Below, piece after piece: positions 7,334-15,196 of a stretch of DNA of 26,235 nucleotides; the stretch's first letter is position 1, and the number at the start of each line of letters is the position of its first letter. Origin of the DNA: CAZNDN01 sp964571815. Its GTDB lineage: Bacteria; Fibrobacterota; Chitinivibrionia; Chitinivibrionales; WJKA01. Location: the NCBI GenBank assembly GCA_964571815.1, contig CAZNDN010000047.1:1-26235 (forward strand). The letters are read 5' to 3'. The position numbers and the translations under genes are program-made. The notes beneath the pieces were generated by a model that ran no database searches, was not told the origin of the DNA, and worked only from the letters and a program-made list of their open reading frames with translations.

Positions 7334-9613
7334 TTATTTCATCAGCATCACGGGCTTGCTCAGCGTCCCCTGTTCCCTGCCCCGCATGCGTACGATATAG
7401 AGCCCCGAGTTGGGTAGCGCTGAGCTGGGGAGGGTAAGTCGCATGGTCCGGGTCTGATTGCCGCCGGTCCACCTTCTCAGGGTCCGCCCCCGCACATCGA
7501 CAAGCTCCACCACCGATGAAACCGGTACGGTCACGGAAAGTTCCCGTCCGCCGGCTCGTCGAAGGTCAAAGTCCGGGCGCTGGACGGATTCGGGGTTCTC
7601 CGACACCGACGCCGGATCCAGCGTGGCCACTTCCACATAGTCCAGCGAGAAATAGCCGACATCTTTCAGATCAAATTCCACGGTGTTGGATTCCTGATCG
7701 AGGGGAACGTCGTGGAGCGTAACAAACACCCAGTCGGCGCTGCCGGTCTGGTTGATCTTGTTGTAGTAAGTGCCGTTGATCGACATGTTGTTGGGCCGTC
7801 CCGCCAGACGCATCACCATCGTATTGCCCTCGGGCAGCGGCGGCAACTCCCGGGGGTCAATAGAGAAGTACATCCAGAACTTGTATCCCTGCGAGCACGA
7901 GCATATTCTTCGGTGTGGCAGTCTGAGGTGATACGGGTATTCTACATCTCCTTCTCCTTCGATGCGAACACCCTGACCCAGTGGCGGTCTGACCGGCAGC
8001 GGCGGCACCGGTGGCTGCTCCGGCGGGGTAACCGTGATCTCTGCCGGCGTATCCCCGGTCACGGCATGTTCTTCTCCGTTGATCACCAGTGTGAAATCCC
8101 CCGTGCTGTTGACCGTCACGGTCCCGCTTTCGTACATGATATCGGCCTCGATACCGCCGAATTTCAGGCGTTTGACACCGTGCTTCGACGGCCAGTGGAG
8201 GCGCCACTGGACACGCCCCGCCCGGGCATCGATGGTGTGGAAGCCGAGTACGTGCTCGATGAAGAGCGAAATCGGCCCGACCGCAGACCAGCCGCAGTAG
8301 TCCGGGTTGACCAGCTCGGTGCCCCCGGTGTCGGTTGACGGTTTCCACTCGGTGGGGCTGTATGCCTCCCAGATGGTCTGGGGCTCGAAATTCGCGTAGG
8401 TCTGCGCCATGTGGCGGACCATGTTGTGCGCTACCCGGTCCGCGTCGGCATCGTACCCGTACTCCTTGAGTGCCTTGACACCCATATAGACGATCGAGGG
8501 GAAGACGCCGCCGCGCCAGCCGCGGCCGTTGAGGTCCGCATCGAAATCGGCTACGATCAGAGAAGGAAACGGTGCGGCGCCGCCGAAAAGCCTGGGGTCT
8601 CTGACCAGACCCTCAACCATCACCTCGGCATGTTCTTCGGTGGCGGCGCGGCACAGAAGTGTCCAGAATGTTGCCGGGGTTCGAGGAAGCTGGGGTGAAG
8701 CGCCGCCGATTCTGTTCTTGAAATCAAAGAACCGCCTCTGATCGTCACGCCAATATCTCTCATCGATGGCGGTTGCAAACTCCTGATAAGTCGAGTCCCA
8801 CTCTTCGGCCAGAGCTTCGTCGCCGATCGCCCGTGCAAGTGAAGCGATACATTTTGCGGAGAGACACTGCTGGGAGATTGCGTCAATCCATTGAAACTCG
8901 TTGCCCGCCTGGTAGTTGATTTCCACTTCCTCGCAGTATCCCCAGTGCCCGTCCGACGGATCCTCATCGCAGGCCTCTCTCCATCCCGGATAGTACCGTC
9001 CACGCGGCGTATTGGTCATGCCGCTTGCGGCACGGCTCCAATGATAGCCCTTCTCCCATTCGTCCCACCGGGCAAGGCGCGTATCGTGAAACCACTGGAA
9101 ATGCTTCTGAAGGTACTCGTTCTCTTCAAGCAGCCACTTCACCCTGCCCGTATCTCCGGTCACTCTGAAATGCTCCCACTCGGCCCAGGCCAGAATCGGC
9201 GGGTTGTCTTCGTGCTCGATAGTCTGCGAGCTGGTTGCGTTGTCGTGAATCTGCGCGTAATACTCGTTGAGACTCTCGATACCCGGATACATGTCTGGAG
9301 CATACTTGGTGAACATAGCGATAAAGGCGCTCTCCCACAGGCTTATCTTCCCTTCCTCCCGTCCTTCATCCATGAACGGCGACTGCACCGCTTCTTCGTC
9401 GACCGTAATATGCTCAAACGCCAGCTCCCAGGCTTTCCAGTACAGCTCGACATACTCCGGATGAGCCTCGAACACGGGCTCGGGGAGCTTGCGCTTGTCG
9501 AATTCGGCGCTGGTGGCGGCAAGAGAGAGTGCCGCAACCAGTGCGAGCGCGGTTACCGGCCGGTTGGCCGCCGGCAGACGACCTGAGATACGAGTTCTTT
9601 CCGATTCCATCAT
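7334..9613 (-). CDS. Secreted GH63/MGH1-like (alpha/alpha)6 glycosidase with sorting tail
   Basis: A 759-residue probable exported alpha-glycosidase. ATG 9613 is preceded by GAGGAGG about 6 nt upstream. Residues 14-36 form a signal peptide ending LAATSAEF. The (alpha/alpha)6 barrel spans about 50-480: LWESAFIAMFTKYA, HWSRAASGMTNTPRGR, INYQAGNEFQWIDA, GRGWRGGVFPSIVYMGVKAL, IWEAYSPTEWKPSTDTGG and DYCGWSAVGP are the landmarks of the MGH1-like GH63/GH37 group. The SGMDNSP motif of relatives reads GMTNTP here (Thr200 where Asp is usual), and the usual WDT reads WES, so activity may be altered. Residues 540-680 look like a carbohydrate-binding sandwich, and the last 60 (VELVDVRGRTLRRW, SGLYIVRM) are a type IX-type sorting tail. 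A good promoter lies 240 bp upstream. Confidence 0.85.
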   Translation of the reverse strand: MMESERTRISGRLPAANRPVTALALVAALSLAATSAEFDKRKLPEPVFEAHPEYVELYWKAWELAFEHITVDEEAVQSPFMDEGREEGKISLWESAFIAMFTKYAPDMYPGIESLNEYYAQIHDNATSSQTIEHEDNPPILAWAEWEHFRVTGDTGRVKWLLEENEYLQKHFQWFHDTRLARWDEWEKGYHWSRAASGMTNTPRGRYYPGWREACDEDPSDGHWGYCEEVEINYQAGNEFQWIDAISQQCLSAKCIASLARAIGDEALAEEWDSTYQEFATAIDERYWRDDQRRFFDFKNRIGGASPQLPRTPATFWTLLCRAATEEHAEVMVEGLVRDPRLFGGAAPFPSLIVADFDADLNGRGWRGGVFPSIVYMGVKALKEYGYDADADRVAHNMVRHMAQTYANFEPQTIWEAYSPTEWKPSTDTGGTELVNPDYCGWSAVGPISLFIEHVLGFHTIDARAGRVQWRLHWPSKHGVKRLKFGGIEADIMYESGTVTVNSTGDFTLVINGEEHAVTGDTPAEITVTPPEQPPVPPLPVRPPLGQGVRIEGEGDVEYPYHLRLPHRRICSCSQGYKFWMYFSIDPRELPPLPEGNTMVMRLAGRPNNMSINGTYYNKINQTGSADWVFVTLHDVPLDQESNTVEFDLKDVGYFSLDYVEVATLDPASVSENPESVQRPDFDLRRAGGRELSVTVPVSSVVELVDVRGRTLRRWTGGNQTRTMRLTLPSSALPNSGLYIVRMRGREQGTLSKPVMLMK

Positions 9614-10184
9614 GTGCTCCTCCTCGGCTACGATCGTGTGATACGTTTTTGTGAAAATAGTACCTGTACCTCAACGGAGAGGCTTTGCGTGATTGTTCAT
9701 GCCGTGCGAAGCGAGTGGCATTCTCTGCCCGCGGCGATCAAACTCGTGCGAAGCGGTACGTTGTGAAACCCGGAGTCCTTCTCTCCTCGATTCGCGTGCA
9801 GCACGGTATGCGCATGTGCGCAAATAAGTGTGACCGTCCAGTTCAGTAAACCAATATAATAATAAAATACCCAAAAAGCAACTTTTAGTCGATGCGGCAC
9901 GGATGATTTTGCCTAAAGAGGGGTGCAAAGTCGTCGGGGAGAGGTGTATAAGTGATTGAAAAGAGGTTAGTTGCGGGTTATCTTGGTGGGGCCGCTTGCT
10001 ATGGAGACAATCTGTGGTTGCTTTCGATACATATTTCGACCAATGTGGCGATTTTCCGGGGTAGTTGTGCTGGGTCAAGATAAATCGGAAAAACTGCCTG
10101 GAAATTACCCAACACCCCCTTATGTAGCTCTGCGAGCTTCCTCAGCGCCCGGCAACAGTAGCCGGCAAACAGCAGAAACGGTTC
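9614..10184. other. Long leader and intergenic region
   Basis: No supported gene. The left part is the probable 240-nt leader of the minus-strand glycosidase, with a repeated CGTGCGAAGCG about 9715 and 9747. The right part leads into the transposon remnant. Short frames on both strands show no recognisable domain. TTCCGGGGTAG at 10054-10064 faintly resembles the inverted form of the 23-bp units at 10992-11060 and could be the other end of that element, but this is weak. Confidence 0.4.
9853..9881 (-). promoter_or_regulatory. Sigma-70-like promoter for the GH63-like gene
   Basis: On the minus strand, TTGCTT (9881-9876), a 17-bp spacer and TATATT (9858-9853). It is in a sharply AT-rich pocket of an otherwise GC-rich region and points at the gene starting at 9613, implying a leader of about 235 nt. 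Confidence 0.55.
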
Positions 10185-10921
10185 GTGCACCGGTTTCCAA
10201 ACCAATGTTGGCAGAAGGACGTCATGCACGGTCCCTATATCAAACCCTCCCCCCCTGCAAAGGCAAAGAAAACCTACCTCATCGCCTTTGTCGACGACGC
10301 TTCACGGCGTATCGTTGGCGCCGAGTTCTTCTTCTCCGAGAACGCCGCCAATGTCAAAACCGTATTGCGCAACGCCCTGCTTACCTTCGGCGTGCCCGCA
10401 AAGCTGTATCTGGACCACGGCAGAAACTTCCGCGCCGACGACATCAGAATCGCATGCGCAACAATGGAAACCGCCCTCATCCACACCAGCAACTACGACT
10501 CTACCGACTATCTCGCAACCGTCCTCGTCGGACAGCCTCCCCTCGAAAAGACCATACCTGCAACAAGTTCTTCCCCTCCGACAACGAATCTCGGTCACGT
10601 ATCATCTCAACGCTCTCTCAAGAGAGGACTCCTATCACTACGTCAAACACCACCTCGACCTCGTAAAGGCTCCCCGGAAGATCTTCACGGACAATGCCCT
10701 CGAAACCATCATATCAGCCGCAAAGGGCATTCCACGAATCATCAACACCATACAACCCCCATTTCCCCGACCACATCAACGAAAAGGCCCGGCAGCTCTA
10801 CAAAACCCTTGCCGAACTCGACTCCATGCTGTGGGAAACATTCGAGAACTACTTCCTCGACAAATGCATCGACATGAGCGACGATGAGTATCGCGAAACG
10901 TTCTGTCGAAAACAAGCCTGA
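10185..10921 (+). pseudogene. Transposon remnant: DDE (rve) integrase fused by deletion to an ExeA/TniB-like AAA+ ATPase, frameshifted
   Basis: Three reading frames in succession carry pieces of a two-gene transposition module. Frame one (from GTG 10185) has WQKDVMHGPYI, KTYLIAFVDDASRRIVGAEFFFSENA and PAKLYLDHGRNFRADDIRIACA, the core of an rve-type DDE integrase with two catalytic Asp positions visible. It then passes straight from ALIHT into SNYDSTDYLATVLVGQPPLEK, which belongs to the middle of an ExeA/TniB-like ATPase, so the integrase C-terminus (including its Glu) and the ATPase Walker A region are deleted. At about 10556 the frame shifts and continues LRQRISVTYHLNALSREDSYHYVKHHL, then IFTDNALETIISAAKGIPRIINTI. 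At about 10745 it shifts again to a tail, KARQLYKTLAELDSMLWETFENYFL, to TGA 10919-10921. Dead as a transposase. Confidence 0.85.
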
Positions 10922-10940
10922 CAAAAACCACAATCACAAG

Positions 10941-10961
10941 GGGAGACGCAACCCGTCTCCC
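10941..10961. terminator. Hairpin after the transposon remnant
   Basis: GGGAGACG (10941-10948), loop CAACC, CGTCTCCC (10954-10961): a perfect 8-bp stem 19 bp after the last remnant stop codon. The tail CTCTCC is only weakly T-rich. Confidence 0.5.
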
Positions 10962-10991
10962 TCTCCAACATTCAAAAAAGTAATCGCCGGA

Positions 10992-11060
10992 ATTATCCGG
11001 AAATCTACACCGAAATAATCACGGAAATCACCCCGGGATAATTACGAAAACTACTCTGAA
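10992..11060. repeat. Three imperfect tandem 23-bp units, possible transposon end sites
   Basis: Units at 10992-11014, 11015-11037 and 11038-11060 share ATAAT-x-A/C-CGgAAA-x-C-x-AC-C/T-C-C/T. A 23-bp period is not a coding period. Tn7-, Tn5053- and Mu-like elements, which use an rve integrase with an ATPase, carry several 19-23 bp integrase-binding sites near their ends, so these may be end sites of the neighbouring remnant. Unit 3 overlaps the 3' end of the IstA-like fragment. Confidence 0.5.
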
Positions 11061-11191
11061 GGAAGTCGGCCGACCTGAACATACTTCCGAGCCCTGTTCT
11101 CACTCATATCGGCACGCATCGCCGATACACACAACGCTTTCCCTGACGACATAGCCTTGAAAAGTCCTTTCACCTGCGCATCGTTGACCAC
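11051..11191 (-). pseudogene. IstA-like (IS21 family) transposase N-terminal fragment
   Basis: On the minus strand, GTG 11191 follows AAGGGGGTAAG and gives MVNDAQVKGLFKAMSSGKAL. After a one-base frameshift the other frame continues MRADMSENRARKYVQVGRLPSE to TAG 11053-11051. This is the helix-turn-helix opening of IS21-type transposases (typical form ...GKTLAAAAAKAGMSEKTARKYRxLGKLPSE). The rest of the gene is missing. It belongs to a different transposon type from the remnant at 10185 and faces the opposite way. Confidence 0.7.
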
Positions 11192-11253
11192 CTTACCCCC
11201 TTTCTAATGGGAGCCTGAAATGGCTTCAGACACTCGTGGACCCCTCAATTCTA

Positions 11254-11284
11254 AGCCGGCTTCGCCGGAGTCCCGCGGAGCGGG
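11254..11284. repeat. REP-like palindromes, isolated copy
   Basis: AGCCGGCTTCGCCGG (11254-11268) is the inverted, slightly changed form of the palindrome in REP copies B and C near the RAYT gene. A second small hairpin follows: CCCGC (11272-11276), GGA, GCGGG (11280-11284). It suggests that the RAYT repeat family is scattered in the genome. Confidence 0.5.
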
Positions 11285-11371
11285 AGAGACCAGACGCCAG
11301 CGCGTGAGGAACATAAGAAAATGGCCAATGTGAGTTGGCACTGATAGAAAAAAACACGCAAAAAACGTAGA

Positions 11372-11422
11372 TGTCACGGACTGAGAGTCTAATTGTCGTC
11401 ACCCCGCAGTCCTAATTGTCGT
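11372..11422 (+). repeat. TGTCA border with two CTAATTGTCGT sites 23 bp apart
   Basis: TGTCACGG at 11372 is followed by CTAATTGTCGT at 11389-11399 and again at 11412-11422. A TGT terminus followed by repeated integrase-binding sites with this core is the layout of Tn5053/Tn7-like transposon ends. If it is an end, the element would extend rightward, and no matching ACA end was found. Confidence 0.45.
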
Positions 11423-11568
11423 TCATCAGAGCGGATGCGTCCGGAAGTCCGTGGTTGGGGGAATCGGATACGAGGCACCGATGACGCCGCGGGTGCACAA
11501 GTGATACAATTAAAAGATACGAATGCAAGGGCAAATCACGGCAGAGTACGTTCCCGCGGAGGTTGCGT

Positions 11569-12354
11569 GTGTTGACAATTACCGATGTCGGCGAAGAGGT
11601 AGTGCAGCTTCATCAGCAGAGCAAGGAAACCGCGTCCGGAATCGTCGACCTCCTGGGTGATAGAATGACCATTCGCACCGTGCCGGCGCAGTCGCGTCTG
11701 GAGGAGGAGTGCGACGGGTCACTGGTGTACGTGAACAAGGGCATGTGCAAGTACTTCTGCGGGGCGAAGTTCATTCGGTTCTACTCAAGCGGCGACCTGT
11801 TGCTGCTCTCCGGGCGGCGCCCCGCCGGTACGACCGTCCTTGCCGAGTTCGCCGCGACGCTCGGGGTGTGCGACCGTGATGAGTTTGAACGACTCCTGGC
11901 GGCCGATCCGAAGTTGACCGGGTTGTGGAACGGCTACCGCACCGAAGTGGATGCGATCATGCACGGGATCTGCGCCGCGTATGTGGGTGAAGATTTTACG
12001 CCGGAGATCGATCTCAGGGAATTTGCCAAAGGTGAAGTGATCATTCGTGAAGGGGAGCATCCGGACAGTCTTTTCGAAATGATCGAGGGAAGCGCCTCCG
12101 TGAGTGCGGGGGGCACCCGGGTGGGTGCGATCCGCAGGGGAGAGGTGTTCGGGGAGATCAGCTTTCTCACCGAAAGCAGGAGAACCGCGACGGTCACGGC
12201 CGAGGAGCACTGCATGGTGCAGGCAATCAACGGCCGGGATTTCGAGAAGATCGTAACGTACCGGCCAACGCTGATGCGGGCGCTGAGCAAGACCCTGGCC
12301 GTCCGGCTCACCGAAGTCAACGACCGGCTGGTCCGAATCGCTTCCCTGACATGA
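11569..12354 (+). CDS. Cyclic-nucleotide-binding domain protein (two cNBD folds)
   Basis: A 261-residue soluble protein. Residues 143-230 are a good cNMP-binding domain: GEVIIREGEHPDSLFEMIEG, then GEVFGEISFLTESRRTATVTA. The last is the phosphate-binding cassette, with the expected Glu196 and Arg205, so it should bind cAMP, cGMP or a similar nucleotide. Residues 25-115 look like a second, degenerate domain (GMCKYFCGAKFIRFYSSGDLLLLSG) without that arginine. No DNA-binding domain or enzyme domain is attached; the C-terminal helix ALSKTLAVRLTEVNDRLVRI may dimerise or contact a partner. GGAGG (11558-11562) is 6 nt before GTG 11569, which I prefer over TTG 11563 (no spacing). It is monocistronic. 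Its partner is unknown. Confidence 0.85.
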   Translation: MLTITDVGEEVVQLHQQSKETASGIVDLLGDRMTIRTVPAQSRLEEECDGSLVYVNKGMCKYFCGAKFIRFYSSGDLLLLSGRRPAGTTVLAEFAATLGVCDRDEFERLLAADPKLTGLWNGYRTEVDAIMHGICAAYVGEDFTPEIDLREFAKGEVIIREGEHPDSLFEMIEGSASVSAGGTRVGAIRRGEVFGEISFLTESRRTATVTAEEHCMVQAINGRDFEKIVTYRPTLMRALSKTLAVRLTEVNDRLVRIASLT

Positions 12355-12404
12355 CAAGACGCCGGCCCGGCCGGGACGGAGGGGCTCCGGTTTCTTCCCA
12401 ACGA

Positions 12405-12506
12405 GCGGGACTCACCGAGTTCGGAATGCGGATTTCGGAATGTGGAATGCAGATTGGACGGATTGTGGAATATTCGTCCCGCCCTGCGGGACTCACCGAG
12501 TTCGGA
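12405..12506 (+). repeat. Direct repeat pair around a GGAAT-rich degenerate tract
   Basis: GCGGGACTCACCGAGTTCGG recurs at 12405 and 12486. Between them lie several imperfect copies of a GGAATG-x-GGA motif (TTCGGAATGCGGA, TTCGGAATGTGGA, ATGCAGATTGGA). GGAGTCCCGC at 11268-11277 is an inverted relative. This looks like non-coding repeat debris between genes. Confidence 0.55.
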
Positions 12507-12639
12507 TTATTTACCCCGAGCCATCGGAGCCCACCCTGTCCGAGCACGACGAGCGCTACTGCTTTCTTCCTTACTGACAGGAATCACGCTTTTGCCTTCT
12601 GCTCCTCTGCCCCTCTGATTCCCGCCTTCTCTTCCGGGT

Positions 12640-13377
12640 TCACTTCGGTCCCAGACTGAAAAGCTCATCGATACTCTTCTCCAGGTCGCCTCCCTGGGGA
12701 AGGTTCTCTTCTTTTCCTTTGCCGGCGTTCTTTCCGGCTTGCGGCGCTGATTTCTTGTCGCCGGTGCCGGAACTCGACGGGGACCTAAAAGTGTCGGCGC
12801 GCGGGGCTGAAGGCCTGGCCGTGCCGGCGTCCGCGTCCTGAGCCGCGAAAGCCTGGGCGAAATTCGCCAGGGCCGCCGCCACTTTCCTGCCTTCGCTCTT
12901 GCGCTTCCGGCTCTCCTGCCCGAGCTGCTCCAGTGCGTTGCGAACTTCCTCGAACTGCCCTTCGATCTGATCCTGCTGCTCCTCGGTTTGCTCGTCCAGT
13001 TCTTTGCAGAGTGCCTCCAGGTCGGTTCGTGCCCGTTCCCGTGTCTTCTTGACCTCGTCTTTGAGATCGGAGACTGCTTTGCTCAGTCGGGAGTCAAGTT
13101 CGGAATGCGCCTTGGTTCTGGAGCTTTTCTCCGCATCAAGCGACTTTGAGACCTCTTCGATCTTTTTGGTGAGTTTCTTCTCCGCGGCATCGATTCGCGA
13201 AGACATCTCCGAACTCAGTTTTTCAATCTTCTTCGAGAGTCTCGACTCAAGTGAGTCCATTGCTTCTTCCACCGCTTCGAACTCTTCGCCGACCACGATT
13301 CTGGCCAGCGTGCCGAGCGTCTCGACGAGTTGATCCTTAGGGTCTTTCTGCTCTTTTTCCTGCTTGCCGTCGGCCAT
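12640..13377 (-). CDS. Coiled-coil protein of unknown function
   Basis: A 245-residue acidic/basic protein beginning MADGKQEKEQKDPKDQ. ATG 13377 has GGGAGG 5-6 nt upstream, which fixes the start well inside the longer open frame. Residues 35-175 are a nearly unbroken heptad pattern (LESRLSKKIEKLSSEMSSRIDAAEKKLTKKI is one repeat region, given here as positions 46-76), so a long parallel coiled coil is expected. Residues 195-230 are Ala/Ser/Gly/Lys-rich and disordered. The end, LEKSIDELFSLGPK, is a short amphipathic helix that may dock to a partner. There is no signal peptide or membrane segment. It follows groL on the same strand after a strong hairpin. It could be a scaffold, polar or tail-fibre-like protein; no family was recognised. 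Confidence 0.75.
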   Translation of the reverse strand: MADGKQEKEQKDPKDQLVETLGTLARIVVGEEFEAVEEAMDSLESRLSKKIEKLSSEMSSRIDAAEKKLTKKIEEVSKSLDAEKSSRTKAHSELDSRLSKAVSDLKDEVKKTRERARTDLEALCKELDEQTEEQQDQIEGQFEEVRNALEQLGQESRKRKSEGRKVAAALANFAQAFAAQDADAGTARPSAPRADTFRSPSSSGTGDKKSAPQAGKNAGKGKEENLPQGGDLEKSIDELFSLGPK

Positions 13378-13509
13378 GGCTCCTCCCTCGCCGGTCGTGT
13401 CGAGTACGAACCGCCCGTTCAGTTCCGGGACGTGCTTTGCTGCCAGGTAATGAAAATAGATGGTGCGAAACGAAAGGTCAATTGCGGAGGCGAGCCTGGA
13501 GAGGGGAAT

Positions 13510-13540
13510 GTTCGCGGGGAGAGCCGCTCCCCCCGCGAAC
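13510..13540 (-). terminator. Strong hairpin after groL
   Basis: GTTCGCGGGG (13510-13519) pairs perfectly with CCCCGCGAAC (13531-13540), with an inner GAG/CTC extension. It lies 25 bp beyond the groL stop codon. No T tract is present on the minus strand, so it may be rho-dependent or a 3' stabiliser. Confidence 0.6.
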
Positions 13541-13564
13541 ACGTGGTGCCGTGAAACCGGCAGG

Positions 13565-15196
13565 TCAATACATGTCGTCCATACCGCCGCCCGGACCGCC
13601 GGGCATGGCCTTTCCCTCCTTCTTCGGTTTCTCCGAGATGATACACTCGGTGGAAAGAATCAGACCCGCGATACTGGCCGCGTTTTCCAGTGCGATACGG
13701 GTGACTTTCGTGGGATCGATCACACCGGCCTGCACGAGGTCTTCGAATTCACAACTCTGTGCATTGTACCCCTCGGACCCCTTCCGGTTTTTCACTTCGT
13801 TGCAGATCACCGAGGGCTCCCTGCCGGCGTTGGCCACGATCATACGCAGCGGCTCCTCCAGCGCCCGACGGATGATATCCACACCCAGCTTCTCGTCGTC
13901 CACCGCCTTCACGGCATCGAGGGCCGATGCGCAGCGGATGAGGGCCAGCCCGCCGCCGGGAACGATTCCTTCCTCCACCGCCGCACGGGTGGCATGGAGC
14001 GCGTCCTCGACCCGAGCCTTCTTCTCTTTCATTTCCGTCTCGGTGGCCGCGCCGATGTTCAACACCGCCACGCCGCCGGCCAGCTTGGCCAATCGCTCCT
14101 GGAGCTTCTCGCGGTCGTAGTCGGACGTGGTTTCGTCGATCTGACGGCGAATCTGGTTGATACGGCCCTTGATATCCTCGGTCTTGCCGGCTCCCTCCAC
14201 GATCGTGGTGTTTTCCTTGTCGACCACGATACGCTTGGCCTTGCCCAGCGAATCGACCGTGGTGTTTTCCAGCTTGAAACCGGCATCCTCGGAGATCACA
14301 ATCCCGCCGGTCAGCGTGGCAATGTCCTCCAGCATGGCCTTGCGACGGTCGCCGAAACCGGGGGCTTTCACTGCCGCGACTTTCATGGTGCCGCGAAGCT
14401 TGTTGACCACGAGCGTGGCCAGCGCCTCACCTTCCACGTCCTCGGCAATAAGCAGCAGCGACTTGCCCATCTGCACGATCTTCTCAAGCAGCGGGAGCAG
14501 GTCTTTCATACTGCTGATCTTCTTGTCGTGAATCAGCACCAGAGGATCGTCGAGCGTGCATTCCATGCTTTCGGAGTCGGTCACGAAGTAGGGAGAGAGA
14601 TACCCGCGGTCAAACTGCATTCCCTCCACAACCTCCAGCGAGGTCTCCATGCCCTTGGCTTCCTCAACCGTAATCACTCCGTCCTTACCCACCTTCTCCA
14701 TGGCTTCGGAGAGCAGGTCCCCGATTTCCTGGTCGTTGTTGGCGGAGATGGCGCCGACCTGCGCGATCTCTTTTTTGCCCGAGATCGGCTTGGAGTCCTT
14801 CTTGAGCTGCTCGATAATTGCCTTGACTGCCTTGTCGATCCCCCGCTTGAGGGCCATTGCGTTGGCACCGGCGGTCACGTTCTTCACACCGAGGTGGGCT
14901 ATCTTCTGCGCCAGTACGGTTGCGGTCGTGGTGCCGTCACCGGCCACATCGGAGGTCTTCGACGCCACCTCCTTGACCATTTGCGCACCCATGTTATCGA
15001 ACTTGTCTTCAAGCTCGATTTCCCTGGCCACGGTTACCCCGTCCTTGGTGACGGTCGGGGAGCCGAAGCTTTTCTCCAGCACTACGTTTCTTCCGCGAGG
15101 TCCCAGTGTTGCGCGCACGGCGTTGGCGAGCGTGTCCACACCCCGCAAGAGTTTGTCACGCGCGCTGATATCAAAAGCAAGCATCTTGGCGGCCAT
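13565..15196 (-). CDS. groL: Chaperonin GroEL (Hsp60), 60-kDa subunit
   Basis: A 543-residue ATP-driven folding chamber subunit that works with GroES in the cytoplasm. All landmarks are present: the N-terminal AFDISARDKLLRGVDTLANAV, ATLGPRGRNVVLE, the ATPase loop VAGDGTTTATVLA, the hinge and apical domain VKAPGFGDRRKAMLEDIA, TLTGGIVISEDAGF, and AAVEEGIVPGGGLALI. The C-terminus GGPGGGMDDMY is a short form of the usual GGM tail. AAAGGAG is 9 nt before ATG 15196; the 18 extra upstream codons of the open frame lack a ribosome site. groS lies 107 bp upstream on the same strand. This is a normal, full-length, apparently functional copy. No second copy is visible. Confidence 0.98.
   Translation of the reverse strand: MAAKMLAFDISARDKLLRGVDTLANAVRATLGPRGRNVVLEKSFGSPTVTKDGVTVAREIELEDKFDNMGAQMVKEVASKTSDVAGDGTTTATVLAQKIAHLGVKNVTAGANAMALKRGIDKAVKAIIEQLKKDSKPISGKKEIAQVGAISANNDQEIGDLLSEAMEKVGKDGVITVEEAKGMETSLEVVEGMQFDRGYLSPYFVTDSESMECTLDDPLVLIHDKKISSMKDLLPLLEKIVQMGKSLLLIAEDVEGEALATLVVNKLRGTMKVAAVKAPGFGDRRKAMLEDIATLTGGIVISEDAGFKLENTTVDSLGKAKRIVVDKENTTIVEGAGKTEDIKGRINQIRRQIDETTSDYDREKLQERLAKLAGGVAVLNIGAATETEMKEKKARVEDALHATRAAVEEGIVPGGGLALIRCASALDAVKAVDDEKLGVDIIRRALEEPLRMIVANAGREPSVICNEVKNRKGSEGYNAQSCEFEDLVQAGVIDPTKVTRIALENAASIAGLILSTECIISEKPKKEGKAMPGGPGGGMDDMY

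Larger units (their letters stand above)
11192..11568. other. Intergenic region with mobile-element debris and possible promoter
   Basis: No gene. It contains the REP-like palindromes at 11254-11284 and the TGTCA-bordered paired sites at 11372-11422. TACAAT at 11505-11510 is a candidate -10 box for the downstream gene, though its -35 match (ATGACG, 18 bp upstream) is poor. Confidence 0.45.

Noticed and set aside
10992..11060. CRISPR array
   Set aside because: The 23-bp units are contiguous and imperfect, without unique spacers, and no cas genes are near.
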